A stretch of DNA of 64,000 nucleotides, taken from positions 2,354 through 66,353 of the forward strand of contig NZ_AOII01000107.1 of the NCBI RefSeq assembly GCF_000337615.1, given 5' to 3'. Below are positions 8,740 to 17,744 of the stretch, piece after piece. The notes below the pieces were generated by a model, which did no database searches, was not told the DNA's origin, and saw only the letters and a list, made by a program, of their open reading frames with translations. The stretch's first letter is position 1. Every line of letters begins with the position of its first letter. This stretch comes from Natrinema pallidum DSM 3751 (lineage in GTDB: Archaea; Halobacteriota; Halobacteria; Halobacteriales; Natrialbaceae). The translations under genes and the position numbers were made by a program.

Positions 8740-9088
8740 GCTTCGCTCTTACCGAAATCGAACTCGAGCCTTCGAGCAGTCACGAGGCTCTGCTTGACCG
8801 TGATCGATCTCGAGGTCGCGGCGATCGACCACGCCGACAGACACCGGTATACCGTCACTCGAGACCAGTATCGGGAGATCGGGTCCGATCCGTAACTGCG
8901 TTGTAGCACCTCGTTACCGGTCCGACGCATGCTAACAGCGGACGGACCTGGCAGGAATAAGACCATTCTGTTCGAGGTCGTTCCTTTCGAAACGCCACTA
9001 CCGTTTGGCCGATATCGGTCCGCTTCCGACCGATTTCACTTTCACTTTCGGGCTATCTTTTAACCATAGTGCCCGCAAAGACGATGAC
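8740..9088. other. Intergenic region
   Basis: About 350 nt. CTTTTAACC about 27 nt before the next ATG is a good TATA box for a leaderless transcript. A 31-codon frame from a GTG at 8800 to a stop at 8895 has reasonable codon use (it ends QYREIGSDP), but it is too short and unrecognised to call. Nothing else is seen. Confidence 0.4.
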
Positions 9089-9541
9089 ATGAGCCAAGCC
9101 ACGCTCGGCGACGACGAGGAACTGTTCGGCGAAGCGGCCAACGAGATGCGCGAGGACGTCGAAACCTCGCTCGAGGCGGCCTGGGCGGCGCTGCCCGACG
9201 CCGACGATATCTGGGAGACCGACGCCGACAACGTGCTGGGTGTGCTCAACGGACTCAACTCGGCGCTCGAGGCGGGCGACGCCGAGGAGAACCTCCGCGA
9301 TGCGAAGAAGTGGTTCACCATGGGCCAACGCGCCGACGCCTTCGACGACGCCGCCGATCTCGAGGCGGAAATCGAAGCCCTCGAAGCAGCCGTCACGGAT
9401 ATTTCCGCGGCCGGCGACCAGGTCGGCGAACTCACGTCGACGGTTCCGGCCCTTCGCGGAACGCTGCAGGATGCCGGTCCCGCGGCGACCGACGACGAGC
9501 CAGCGGACGCCGACACGGATGCGGACGAAGACGAGGAGTAA
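9089..9541 (+). CDS. DUF5790 family protein
   Basis: A 150-residue haloarchaeal protein that I recognise as the DUF5790 type; function unknown. It is helical and highly acidic, with MSQATLGDDEELFGEAANEM at the start, WAALPDADDIWETDADNVLG in the middle and a disordered Asp/Glu-rich tail after residue 125. No membrane segments are present and it is probably cytoplasmic. The chosen ATG lies about 27 nt after a TATA box, which decides it against an upstream in-frame ATG 84 nt earlier. It is convergent with the creatininase-family gene. Confidence 0.72.
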   Translation: MSQATLGDDEELFGEAANEMREDVETSLEAAWAALPDADDIWETDADNVLGVLNGLNSALEAGDAEENLRDAKKWFTMGQRADAFDDAADLEAEIEALEAAVTDISAAGDQVGELTSTVPALRGTLQDAGPAATDDEPADADTDADEDEE

Positions 9542-9579
9542 CCGCTTCCCGCCGCCGACGGACCGCTCGCCTGCACCCC

Positions 9580-10317
9580 CTACCGGCGCTCGGGCCGCGA
9601 GACATCGCGCTCGGCGACCGCCTCGAGCAGCCGAGCCAGCGCGTCCGCCGCTAACTCGAACAGTTCTGCACCCCGCTTGGCGTCACCGTCGTCCGGATCG
9701 CCGACGACTCCGTTTTCCGTAAACTCCGCCGCGTCGTAGGCCATGTTGACGTAGCTCGTCCAGTCGCCCCAGCCGTCGGCTCCGCCGGCTCGAGCCGCTT
9801 CGATCCGGTCCTCGCGGATCAATGCCGGCTCGAGGTGTCGCAGGAGTCCCGTCTCGAGGGGGCCGCCGTGGCCCATCTCGTCGCTGTGCTCGCCGACGGC
9901 TTCGAACCAGGTGAAGGGGACGGCGTACGCGTCGCCGGCTCGCGTGAGCCGGCCGCCCACCTCACGGAGGGCATCGACGTTGCCGCCGTGGCCGTTGACG
10001 AGGACGACCCGATCGAACCCGTGGTGAGCGAGGCTGTCGACGGCCTCGCCGACGTAGTCGCGGAACGTATCCTCGGAGACCCACATCGTTCCGGGGAACT
10101 GCCGGTGCTCCTCGGCGATCCCGACCGGAATCGCCGGCGCACGCACGACCTCCCGGTCGACCCGCTCGATCCCGGCGTCGGCGATCGCTTCGGCGGTCAG
10201 CACGTCCGTCCCGAGAGGCGCGTGGGGGCCGTGTTGTTCCGTGCTTCCGACGGGGACGACCGCAAGGTCCGTCTCGAGGTCCCGAACGTCCGTCCACGTC
10301 GCCGTTGTGAGGTCCAT
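9580..10317 (-). CDS. Creatininase family protein
   Basis: A 245-residue metal-dependent amidohydrolase of the creatininase superfamily. The metal-binding motifs are VPVGSTEQHGPHAPLGTD (about residues 20-37), VLVNGHGGN (about 108-116) and GHGGPLETGLL. In archaea this superfamily includes ArfB, the formamide hydrolase of flavin and F420 synthesis, as well as true creatininases; the sequence alone does not decide between them. An in-frame ATG nine codons upstream is possible, but MDLTTATWTDV is the family-like start. It is divergent from the PAP2 gene, with about 130 nt between. Confidence 0.83.
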   Translation of the reverse strand: MDLTTATWTDVRDLETDLAVVPVGSTEQHGPHAPLGTDVLTAEAIADAGIERVDREVVRAPAIPVGIAEEHRQFPGTMWVSEDTFRDYVGEAVDSLAHHGFDRVVLVNGHGGNVDALREVGGRLTRAGDAYAVPFTWFEAVGEHSDEMGHGGPLETGLLRHLEPALIREDRIEAARAGGADGWGDWTSYVNMAYDAAEFTENGVVGDPDDGDAKRGAELFELAADALARLLEAVAERDVSRPERR

Positions 10318-10447
10318 ACCGGAGTATGCCGACCGTGTCGGCATGAAACCCGCGGTGGTCGACACGCCCCGGTCTCGCTCCCCGGACCCACGGACCCTGC
10401 ATGTTCCCGCCCGAGCGTTATCCACGCTACCGTCGAAGAGGGGCCGT

Positions 10448-11470
10448 ATGAACCGCGGCGCTGCCCTTCTCGAGTCGATTCGCGACTTCGTCCCGCAGTG
10501 GGGTGTGGCCGTTGCCGCGGCCGTCACTCGACTCGGCGACGGCCTGCTGTTGCTCGCGCTCGGCATCGGCGCGTCGTGGGCGATCGCGTGGCGACGGACG
10601 GGGCAGCGCGGCCGGCAGTTCGGGACCGGCCGGCCCTCTCGACGGCCCGACGGACCCTGGTTCCTCGCCGTTATCGTCGGCGGCCTGGCGACGATGACGG
10701 CGCTGAAGCACCTCTTTTCCTTACCGCGTCCCGAACTCGCGACGGTCGAGTCGACCGTCTTTCCGTCGCCGATCCGCTCGGTGTCCCGCTCGAGCGCGAG
10801 CGCCGGCGGCTACGGCTTCCCGAGCGGTCACGCGGTCGGTGCGACCGTCACCTACGGGCTGTTCGCGATGGTGTTCGAGACGGGGACGCGACGCCTCCGT
10901 CTCGCGGGGGCCGGTGTGATCGTCACCGCCGTCTGTCTCACGCGGCTCGTGCTCGGCGTCCACTACCCGCTCGATGTGGTCGCAGGCGTCGTCGTCGGGT
11001 GGTGTTATCTCGCCGGCGTGCGGTGGCTCCTCGAGCGGTCGCCGTTCGATCGAACGGCAACCGCGTTCGCACTCGCATTGGGACTCGCCGGCGCGGCGAT
11101 GGTCGCCAGCGGCCGTGCGGACAGTGCCGTCGCGTACGCGGCGCTCGCGGCCGGCGCGCTCGCAGGCTGGACCCTCGAGCAGTCGACACCACCGCTCGGG
11201 TCGACGGCCGTCGACCGACGCCGACTAAAGCCGGTGGCGCTGCTGGTCGCGGTCGTTTCCATCGCCGCCGTCGTCGGGATCGGCGTCTCGAGCGGGCCGT
11301 CGAAACTGCTCGTTTCGGCTGCCCTTCTCGGCTTCCTGTCGACACTGCCGGCACTCGCCTTGTCGCGCGTGCGAATGGTCGTCCAGCGCCGCTTGCAGCG
11401 GTGTCACGGCGAACGCAGGCCGAACCCGTTTGCGTCGCCGACCCCTTCGCGTACGTATGTCCGACGATAG
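10448..11470 (+). CDS. PAP2 family membrane phosphatase
   Basis: A 340-residue membrane protein with the three phosphatase motifs of the PAP2 superfamily: KHLFSLPRP, FPSGHAVG, and TRLVLGVHYPLDVVAG with the catalytic His. PAP2 enzymes dephosphorylate phosphatidate or isoprenoid pyrophosphates at the membrane surface; in archaea an isoprenoid pyrophosphate substrate is plausible but not shown. The last third (from about residue 190) has extra hydrophobic segments after the catalytic domain. Its end overlaps the start of the next gene by 14 nt. Confidence 0.88.
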   Translation: MNRGAALLESIRDFVPQWGVAVAAAVTRLGDGLLLLALGIGASWAIAWRRTGQRGRQFGTGRPSRRPDGPWFLAVIVGGLATMTALKHLFSLPRPELATVESTVFPSPIRSVSRSSASAGGYGFPSGHAVGATVTYGLFAMVFETGTRRLRLAGAGVIVTAVCLTRLVLGVHYPLDVVAGVVVGWCYLAGVRWLLERSPFDRTATAFALALGLAGAAMVASGRADSAVAYAALAAGALAGWTLEQSTPPLGSTAVDRRRLKPVALLVAVVSIAAVVGIGVSSGPSKLLVSAALLGFLSTLPALALSRVRMVVQRRLQRCHGERRPNPFASPTPSRTYVRR

Positions 11471-11801
11471 CCGCGAACGCGGCGTCGAACTCGGCGAGCT
11501 ACGGGAGACGCTGGAGCGCGAGGAGTATCCCATCGGCCACGACGAGTTGCTCGAGAAACACGGCGACGAAACGGTCGAGATGAGCGGCAATACCACGACG
11601 CTCGCGGATCTCATCGGGCCGCTGGGCGAAGACGAGTATCGGGATTACGGTGCGGTCGAGCAGGCGATCATGAATATGGTCGGCGACGAGGCGATCGGAC
11701 GGAAGAACTACAGCGACCGCACGCCGCCCGCAGCGGGCGAAGAGCGGCAGGACGAGGGCGGACCGGGGCAAGACGACCAAGGAGAGCAGGAATCGTTTTA
11801 G
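11457..11801 (+). CDS. DUF5789-like small acidic protein
   Basis: A 114-residue haloarchaeal protein of unknown function. The core ELRETLEREEYPIGHDELLE, then MNMVGDEAIGRKNYSDR, resembles what I know as the DUF5789 family. The last 25 residues are Gly/Glu/Gln-rich and likely disordered. It overlaps the PAP2 gene by 14 nt, so the two are probably co-transcribed. No membrane segment or catalytic motif is visible. Confidence 0.7.
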   Translation: MSDDSRERGVELGELRETLEREEYPIGHDELLEKHGDETVEMSGNTTTLADLIGPLGEDEYRDYGAVEQAIMNMVGDEAIGRKNYSDRTPPAAGEERQDEGGPGQDDQGEQESF

Positions 11802-11846
11802 GCCGCTGGTCGGAGACATCGACCGCGGCGTCGATCGCAGCACTCG

Positions 11847-13844
<1,998 letters not shown>

Positions 13845-13876
13845 TGGCCGTGCTCAGGGGTCGCCGGCAATAAGGA

Positions 13877-14521
13877 TTATCGACGCACCGACCCATGCTC
13901 GGCGGCGACCGCTACCGGCACGATCGGCTCGTGTTCCGCCCTCGTGACGGCCTGCGTGAGCGTCTCGGAGCCGCTCCCGATAATACCGCCCCGATTCTCG
14001 AGGTCAATGTCGACCTCGTCCCCGACTTCGATGCCGGTCTCGTTCGCGTAGCCGCGTGGTACTTCGAGGACCCACTTTCCGCGCCCGGTGTATCTGAGCT
14101 CTTCCCCGTCCTCGTCGGGACCGGGCGCGCGGGCGTGGTGAATCGTCGTGATCTCGCGATCCGCGTCGATGAAGACGATGTCGATATCGAAGTCCATCCC
14201 GCGCATCACGTAGGTCTGTTCCCGTTCCTCGTCGTGGACGAACAACATGCCATTACCCGGCTCGAGCGAGTCGTGGTCGCTCAACCCGGTGTACCGCTCG
14301 ACACCGGAGTCCGCGACCGCCACGTCGACGACGGCTTTGGGGATGCGGTTACCGCCACCGTCCGCAGTCGTCTTCCCGTCGCCCCCGCCATCGAAAACAC
14401 GGACCTCACCGCTGTCAGGAGCCCACGGAGCCGAGACGAGCCCCACCTGAACGAGAAGCAGGCCGACGAGAGAAAGACCGGCGATCACGAGTAGACCCCG
14501 CAATACGTACTCGACTGCCAT
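13877..14521 (-). CDS. DUF192 family protein, membrane-anchored
   Basis: A 214-residue protein with one N-terminal transmembrane or signal segment (LLVIAGLSLVGLLLVQVGLV) and a C-terminal DUF192 domain. The domain signature is RYTGLSDHDSLEPGNGMLFV, with YVMRGMDFDIDIVFID and GYANETGIEVGD. DUF192 proteins are small beta-rich domains of unknown function, often secreted. An ATG five codons upstream is also possible. The domain is predicted to face outside. It lies about 30 nt upstream of the ABC transporter on the same strand, so co-transcription is possible. Confidence 0.82.
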   Translation of the reverse strand: MAVEYVLRGLLVIAGLSLVGLLLVQVGLVSAPWAPDSGEVRVFDGGGDGKTTADGGGNRIPKAVVDVAVADSGVERYTGLSDHDSLEPGNGMLFVHDEEREQTYVMRGMDFDIDIVFIDADREITTIHHARAPGPDEDGEELRYTGRGKWVLEVPRGYANETGIEVGDEVDIDLENRGGIIGSGSETLTQAVTRAEHEPIVPVAVAAEHGSVRR

Positions 14522-14583
14522 GCAGATGTCCTGCACGACGAGAGAGTAAAGGTTATTCGGACGGACCCACTCGTTGCGGATGC

Positions 14584-14657
14584 GGGCTCGTGGTCTAGCT
14601 GGTCATGACGCGGCCTTTACAAGGCCGAGGTCGGTGGTTCGAACCCGCCCGAGCCCA
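14584..14657 (+). tRNA. trnV: tRNA-Val (anticodon TAC)
   Basis: A 74-nt tRNA. The acceptor GGGCTCG pairs with CGAGCCC and is followed by discriminator A. The anticodon stem CGGCC/GGCCG encloses TTTACAA (anticodon TAC, codon GUA), and the T-arm has GGTTCGAACCC. No intron and no encoded CCA. AAAGGTTATT about 30 nt upstream is a plausible TATA box. Confidence 0.96.
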
Positions 14658-14850
14658 CTATTGCTGGCGCGAACGATTTCGTGAGCACCGGCAGTGTGAC
14701 GAAAAGACGGTCCGAATCAGGGAACCGCTTCGCTGTGACCGTGGTTCGAACCGGCAGGATGTCGTCGCCTCAGTCCGACGAACGACCGCGGTAGTCCCCT
14801 CGAGTCGGCCGAATCCATGTTCCTCTCGACCCGAGATCAACCCGGACCGG

Positions 14851-15297
14851 TCACTGCTTGAGTCGCGCGACGTTTTCGCGGATCTGGCCGAGGAGGCCAT
14901 CCCCGGACTCGGTCTGGAGCGCGGCGTGCAGCGTCGAGTTCTCCGGCTCGTCCTCGACGACGATCCGGAGGTACGGCTCGAGCTGTTCGAAGTTGTCCGC
15001 GAGGACGACGGTATGGTTGTCCTCGTCGTGGTCGACGACGCCTGCATCGTCCAGTTTCGGGACGTGACACTGGACCGATGAGACGTAGACGCTCTTGTAT
15101 TCGTTCTTCGCGACTTCGTCGGGCGGCACGTCGTGTTCCCAACCCGCGACCGTCTCCGCCAGCGTCGAGAGTTCGATCGGCTCGTCGTGTCCGCGCAACG
15201 CATAGAGGAGGTAGCGACGGCGGCGGTTCGCCAACAGCTCGAGGATGGTGTTGGCGTCGAGTTCTCGGGCCTCCTGACTCGAGGTAAGGGCTGCCAT
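14851..15297 (-). CDS. Winged-helix regulator, DUF7344-like
   Basis: A 148-residue haloarchaeal DNA-binding protein with an ArsR-like winged helix. The signature start LELLANRRRRYLLYALRGH is followed by the recognition region YKSVYVSSVQCHVPKLDDAG and the wing VVDHDEDNHTVVLADN. I recognise this arrangement as the DUF7344 type, a large haloarchaeal group without an assigned function. The C-terminal 40 residues form a further helix. The gene sits between two tRNA genes and close to an integrated element, but looks intact and native in composition. Confidence 0.78.
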   Translation of the reverse strand: MAALTSSQEARELDANTILELLANRRRRYLLYALRGHDEPIELSTLAETVAGWEHDVPPDEVAKNEYKSVYVSSVQCHVPKLDDAGVVDHDEDNHTVVLADNFEQLEPYLRIVVEDEPENSTLHAALQTESGDGLLGQIRENVARLKQ

Positions 15298-15486
15298 AAC
15301 ACGATATTACTCCCCAGTGCTGAAAAGGGTGTCTTGAATATCCGAAATTCCAACAGACGCCGGGTAATCACGTATAGAAATCCCGTATCGTTCACGTTAC
15401 TCGGTTTCCCGACACTTACTCGGACCGTCGAACCGGTATCGGGTCTCCTGTAAGTGGCGTGGAACACCGATTCCGATTCGAAATCC

Positions 15487-15496
15487 TTTTTTATAC
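15487..15496 (+). promoter_or_regulatory. TATA box of tRNA-Phe
   Basis: TTTTTATACC lies about 22-31 nt before the mature 5' end of tRNA-Phe, the expected place and sequence for an archaeal TATA element in an otherwise GC-rich flank. Confidence 0.65.
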
Positions 15497-15517
15497 CCTG
15501 GACGGAGAATGGGGTAG

Positions 15518-15591
15518 GCCGCCTTAGCTCAGACTGGGAGAGCACTCGACTGAAGATCGAGCTGTCCCCGGTTCAAATCCGGGAGGCGGCA
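15518..15591 (+). tRNA. trnF: tRNA-Phe (anticodon GAA)
   Basis: A 74-nt tRNA. The acceptor GCCGCCT pairs with AGGCGGC and has discriminator A. The anticodon loop CTGAAGA gives anticodon GAA, and the T-arm has GGTTCAAATCC. The 3' half is repeated in degenerate form about 1.9 kb downstream, marking it as the attachment site of an integrated element. The tRNA itself is intact. Confidence 0.96.
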
Positions 15592-15715
15592 TCCTTTTGC
15601 GGTTCGTTGCAGATTGACCGTACAGCGGTGGATTTCGGCAGTGTTGCCCCCGCGATTTCCGGAGAGATTTGAACCGGCTCACGAACGCACCCTTCGCCGT
15701 CGGGCGTTTCATTAC
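15542..15715 (+). repeat. Left copy of the tRNA-Phe-associated direct repeat (att-like)
   Basis: This covers the 3' half of tRNA-Phe and about 120 nt beyond it. It recurs at 17449-17659: the first 26 nt match with one or two changes, then GGGAGGC, GATTTCGGCAGTGTT, GATTTGAACCGGCTCACGAA and CGCCGTCGGGCGTTTC are shared. The conserved part runs well past the tRNA, further than a normal integrase core. On the minus strand GGTTCAAATC(T/C)CTCC resembles a tRNA T-arm in reverse orientation. Confidence 0.75.
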
Positions 15716-15847
15716 ATTGTACGTGCCGAGGCATCTTCATTCCTTCCCTTGTTACGGGATGAATTGTGGAGTATCGTCGGCTACGAGTGTCGTTTTCGCG
15801 TGATTTGGATTCAATAGTGGTGAGTGAGAAGGTTGTCTCGCGCCCGC

Positions 15848-16423
15848 TCACCGGAGGTGTTCGAGAATCTGTAGGATACGGAATCCGAGTTCGCCGTAGT
15901 CCTTCTCGGTCTGCCCCGCTCGCTCGCGCAGTTCCTCTATGCGCTCGGTGTACTCTTCGTTGATTACGAGTTCGAGTTCTGCGTCCCGTTTCTCTTCGAA
16001 CTCGTCGGCCAGATCGTACAAGCCTGTTAGCAAGAATTTCTCGTCACGGTCTCCGCGCACGACGGGCGACCAGAACTGGAACACGTAGGAATCGGCGTCG
16101 AATAGGTCGGTGACGTACTCTTGATCAGCAGTGAACTTCTGCCAGAGCCGTTCGAGGGTGTGCTGGTAGTCTTCGTTCCCGTACTCTGCCCACCGGTTGG
16201 TGGCAGGCGTCCCCGAGTAGTGAAGTCCGTCGATATGCGTCACAACCTCGCAGGTGTAGATGATTTGCTCACCCTCGTCGGTATTCTCTACACCAATCAC
16301 GTCGATCTCGAGTTGGTCGCCTTGCTCCTGCGACCGTTGATTGTACATCACCAACTCACACCCCTCTATCAACCGAAGGTACGATCCTACCAGTAATTCA
16401 CCTGATTCGGGCTGTTCAGTCAT
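15848..16423 (-). CDS. Putative PD-(D/E)XK nuclease-like protein in integrated element
   Basis: A 191-residue protein carried by the tRNA-Phe element. The N-terminal half reads like a restriction-endonuclease fold: helix VGSYLRLIEGCELVMYN with Glu20, strand EIDVIGV with Asp41, then YTCEVVTHIDGL with Glu59. In a classical enzyme a Lys would follow as ExK; here it is EVV, so activity is uncertain. The C-terminal part is helical and charged. The start is the ATG giving MTEQPESGELLVGSY; 41 upstream in-frame codons look unrelated. Intact, unlike its neighbours. An inactive nuclease-fold protein is equally possible. Confidence 0.55.
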   Translation of the reverse strand: MTEQPESGELLVGSYLRLIEGCELVMYNQRSQEQGDQLEIDVIGVENTDEGEQIIYTCEVVTHIDGLHYSGTPATNRWAEYGNEDYQHTLERLWQKFTADQEYVTDLFDADSYVFQFWSPVVRGDRDEKFLLTGLYDLADEFEEKRDAELELVINEEYTERIEELRERAGQTEKDYGELGFRILQILEHLR

Positions 16424-16460
16424 ACACCTACTCGTGATTGGCACCTGAAAAAATGGGTGG

Positions 16461-16823
16461 TCAGAACCCGAGCGAGACTTCGACTTCGTATTCTTCGATA
16501 CGGCTCGCGTCTTGACTCGTGTACATACAGTCGAACTCCCATTCACGACCAGCCGCGAGATCGTTCACGTTGTCGGGTCCTTCACCGATCTGCGTTCCAT
16601 CGGCGTCGAGGAACGTTGCGGTCGCTTCGACGTAAGAGAGTTCCCGGTCAGCGTTGTTGACAGCAGTGCCACGGACACTGGACTGAAATCCCTCGTCGTA
16701 GAACTCGTGGTCCAGAATCTCTACGTCCGACTGGTCGCTGTCGTCATCATTGTTCTGTTTCTCACTCCGCTTGTCGTAGTGCTTATCAAGTACGTCCGAA
16801 CCCACGTTCATGCAGTCGCTCAC
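16461..16823 (-). pseudogene. Chimera: integrase C-terminus fused to an FxLYD-type domain
   Basis: A 120-codon open frame starting at a GTG. Residues 1-22 (SDCMNV.SDVLDKHYDKRSEK) are the C-terminal end of a haloarchaeal tyrosine recombinase, including the catalytic Tyr (HY). Residues 34-120 (EILDHEFYDEGFQSSVRG to EEYEVEVSLGF) form an FxLYD-like beta-sandwich domain, normally found in secreted or lipid-anchored proteins behind a signal peptide, absent here. An acidic linker QNNDDDSDQSDV joins them. A TGA lies in frame about 17 codons before the GTG. Most likely a deletion product with no expressed function. Confidence 0.65.
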
Positions 16824-17415
16824 GACCTTTTCAGGCGCATCTTCGGAAAGATGGTGCGTGAACTTTCACGTCGAATATCGTGGGAAGAGACGTTCACTGG
16901 ACACTTGCTGTAGCCGTTGTCGTGGGTTCCCTCACAGGTATCCGGATCACGATTATGTGGACAGTCTACTCCGTCGTAGCACGGTCGAGTGACTTTGTAG
17001 ACCGTCTCCCGTGAGAGACGACTGTACTGACTGGTGACGAGAGGCTTTCGGCCGGAGTCGCCCCGCGTATCTGGTCGGTTATGTTCGATGTAGCCATCCA
17101 TGGCGCTACAGACGGTGCCACTCAACACGATGATTCGTTCACCCTCCTTCCCGTTCTTGAGCGCGGTACCAGTTTCGGGTCGGTGACGGGCTTAAGCTCC
17201 CCGTCGTCGCGCCGCCACGTTTGGAACTCTTGGAGCTTCCGCCCGGTGAGGTCGTTCATGTTGTCAACGTCAGCCTACCTCGTTGCACATCGAATGAAGT
17301 GCTTCAGTCGATAGTGGTAGCCGTCGAGAGTCGATTGGGACACCTCGCGCTTGCGAGCGTTGAGGTACATTTCCTTTGCGCGTTCCGGTGAGATGGGTCG
17401 GAGTTCCTGACTCAT
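16757..17415 (-). pseudogene. Tyrosine recombinase (phage-type integrase), broken
   Basis: Remains of a haloarchaeal XerC/D-like integrase. The start MSQELRPISPERAKEMYLNA and QSTLDGYHYRLKHFIR are the N-terminal core-binding domain. It then shifts frame and meets a stop, resumes as DNMNDLTGRKLQEFQTWRRD, lacks the middle of the protein with the first catalytic Arg, and continues from GTALKNGKEGERIIVLSGT to SHDIRRES. There one base is missing (AGTTCACG where AGTATCACG is expected), so the final part with HYDKRSE lies in another frame. At least two frameshifts and an internal deletion make it inactive. Confidence 0.8.
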
Positions 17416-17448
17416 TTCAATCACCGAAACACCCGACCAGCATGGCAC

Positions 17449-17659
17449 GCACTCGACTGAAGATCGGGCTGTCCCTGTCCCCGCGAGCGAAGCGAGCAGG
17501 TTCTTAGGCGTAATTCAGAATTCGGGAGGCGCATCCTTCTCCAATTCGTCACGTAGCGGCCATACAGCAGCTGATTTCGGCAGTGTTTCTGCCTCGAGTC
17601 GGAGGGATTTGAACCGGCTCACGAACGTCCCCATCGCCGTCGGGCGTTTCGTTATTCAC
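17449..17659 (+). repeat. Right copy of the tRNA-Phe-associated repeat, interrupted
   Basis: A degenerate copy of the tRNA-Phe 3' half and its downstream flank. GCACTCGACTGAAGATCGGG matches the anticodon arm. The T-arm is then replaced by about 45 nt containing GCGAGCGAAGCGAGC, after which GGGAGGC and the flanking blocks shared with 15592-15715 resume. It lies just upstream of the integrase remnant, as an attR-like end would. The loss of the T-arm means it cannot encode a tRNA. Confidence 0.72.
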
Positions 17660-17724
17660 GAAAACACCGTGGGCGAAGCCGTAGTCCCTAGTGCCCGCGT
17701 GCCGATCCAGAATATTAACTGTAC

Positions 17725-17743
17725 GTGGAGCGTTCCGCTCCAC
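17725..17743 (+). promoter_or_regulatory. Palindromic candidate operator before the HTH-10 gene
   Basis: GTGGAGCG-TTC-CGCTCCAC is a perfect 8-bp inverted repeat with a 3-nt spacer, ending two nt before the ATG at 17745. The TATA-like AATATTAAC lies about 25-34 nt before the ATG, so the palindrome would cover the transcription start of a leaderless mRNA. Autoregulation by the encoded regulator is a reasonable inference, but a hairpin in the 5' end of the mRNA is also possible. Confidence 0.55.
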
Positions 17744-17744
17744 A

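Larger units (their letters stand above)
15592..17535. mobile_element. Decayed integrative element at tRNA-Phe
   Basis: About 1.9 kb between the intact tRNA-Phe and a degenerate second copy of its 3' end. It carries a broken tyrosine recombinase next to the far end, an integrase-FxLYD chimera, and one intact gene with a nuclease-like motif. The DNA is noticeably poorer in GC than the neighbourhood around 16700-16900. tRNA target, terminal repeat and adjacent integrase are the standard layout of archaeal tRNA-integrating elements; the frameshifts and the interrupted att copy indicate the element can no longer excise. Confidence 0.75.

Noticed and set aside
8800-8895. 31-codon frame starting at GTG, ending QYREIGSDP
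   Set aside because: Codon use is acceptable but it has no promoter, no homologue known to me and no start codon other than GTG.
9835-11583. Plus-strand frame of 582 codons across the creatininase and PAP2 genes
   Set aside because: Arg-rich translation with no motif; it overlaps two well-supported genes.
15524-15712. Minus-strand frame reading MPPPGFEPGTARSSVE
   Set aside because: This is the antisense translation of tRNA-Phe, a well-known annotation artefact, not a gene.
16512-16913. Plus-strand frame with hydrophobic stretch opposite the FxLYD chimera
   Set aside because: The hydrophobic run is the antisense of an Asp-rich linker; the minus strand has recognisable domains.
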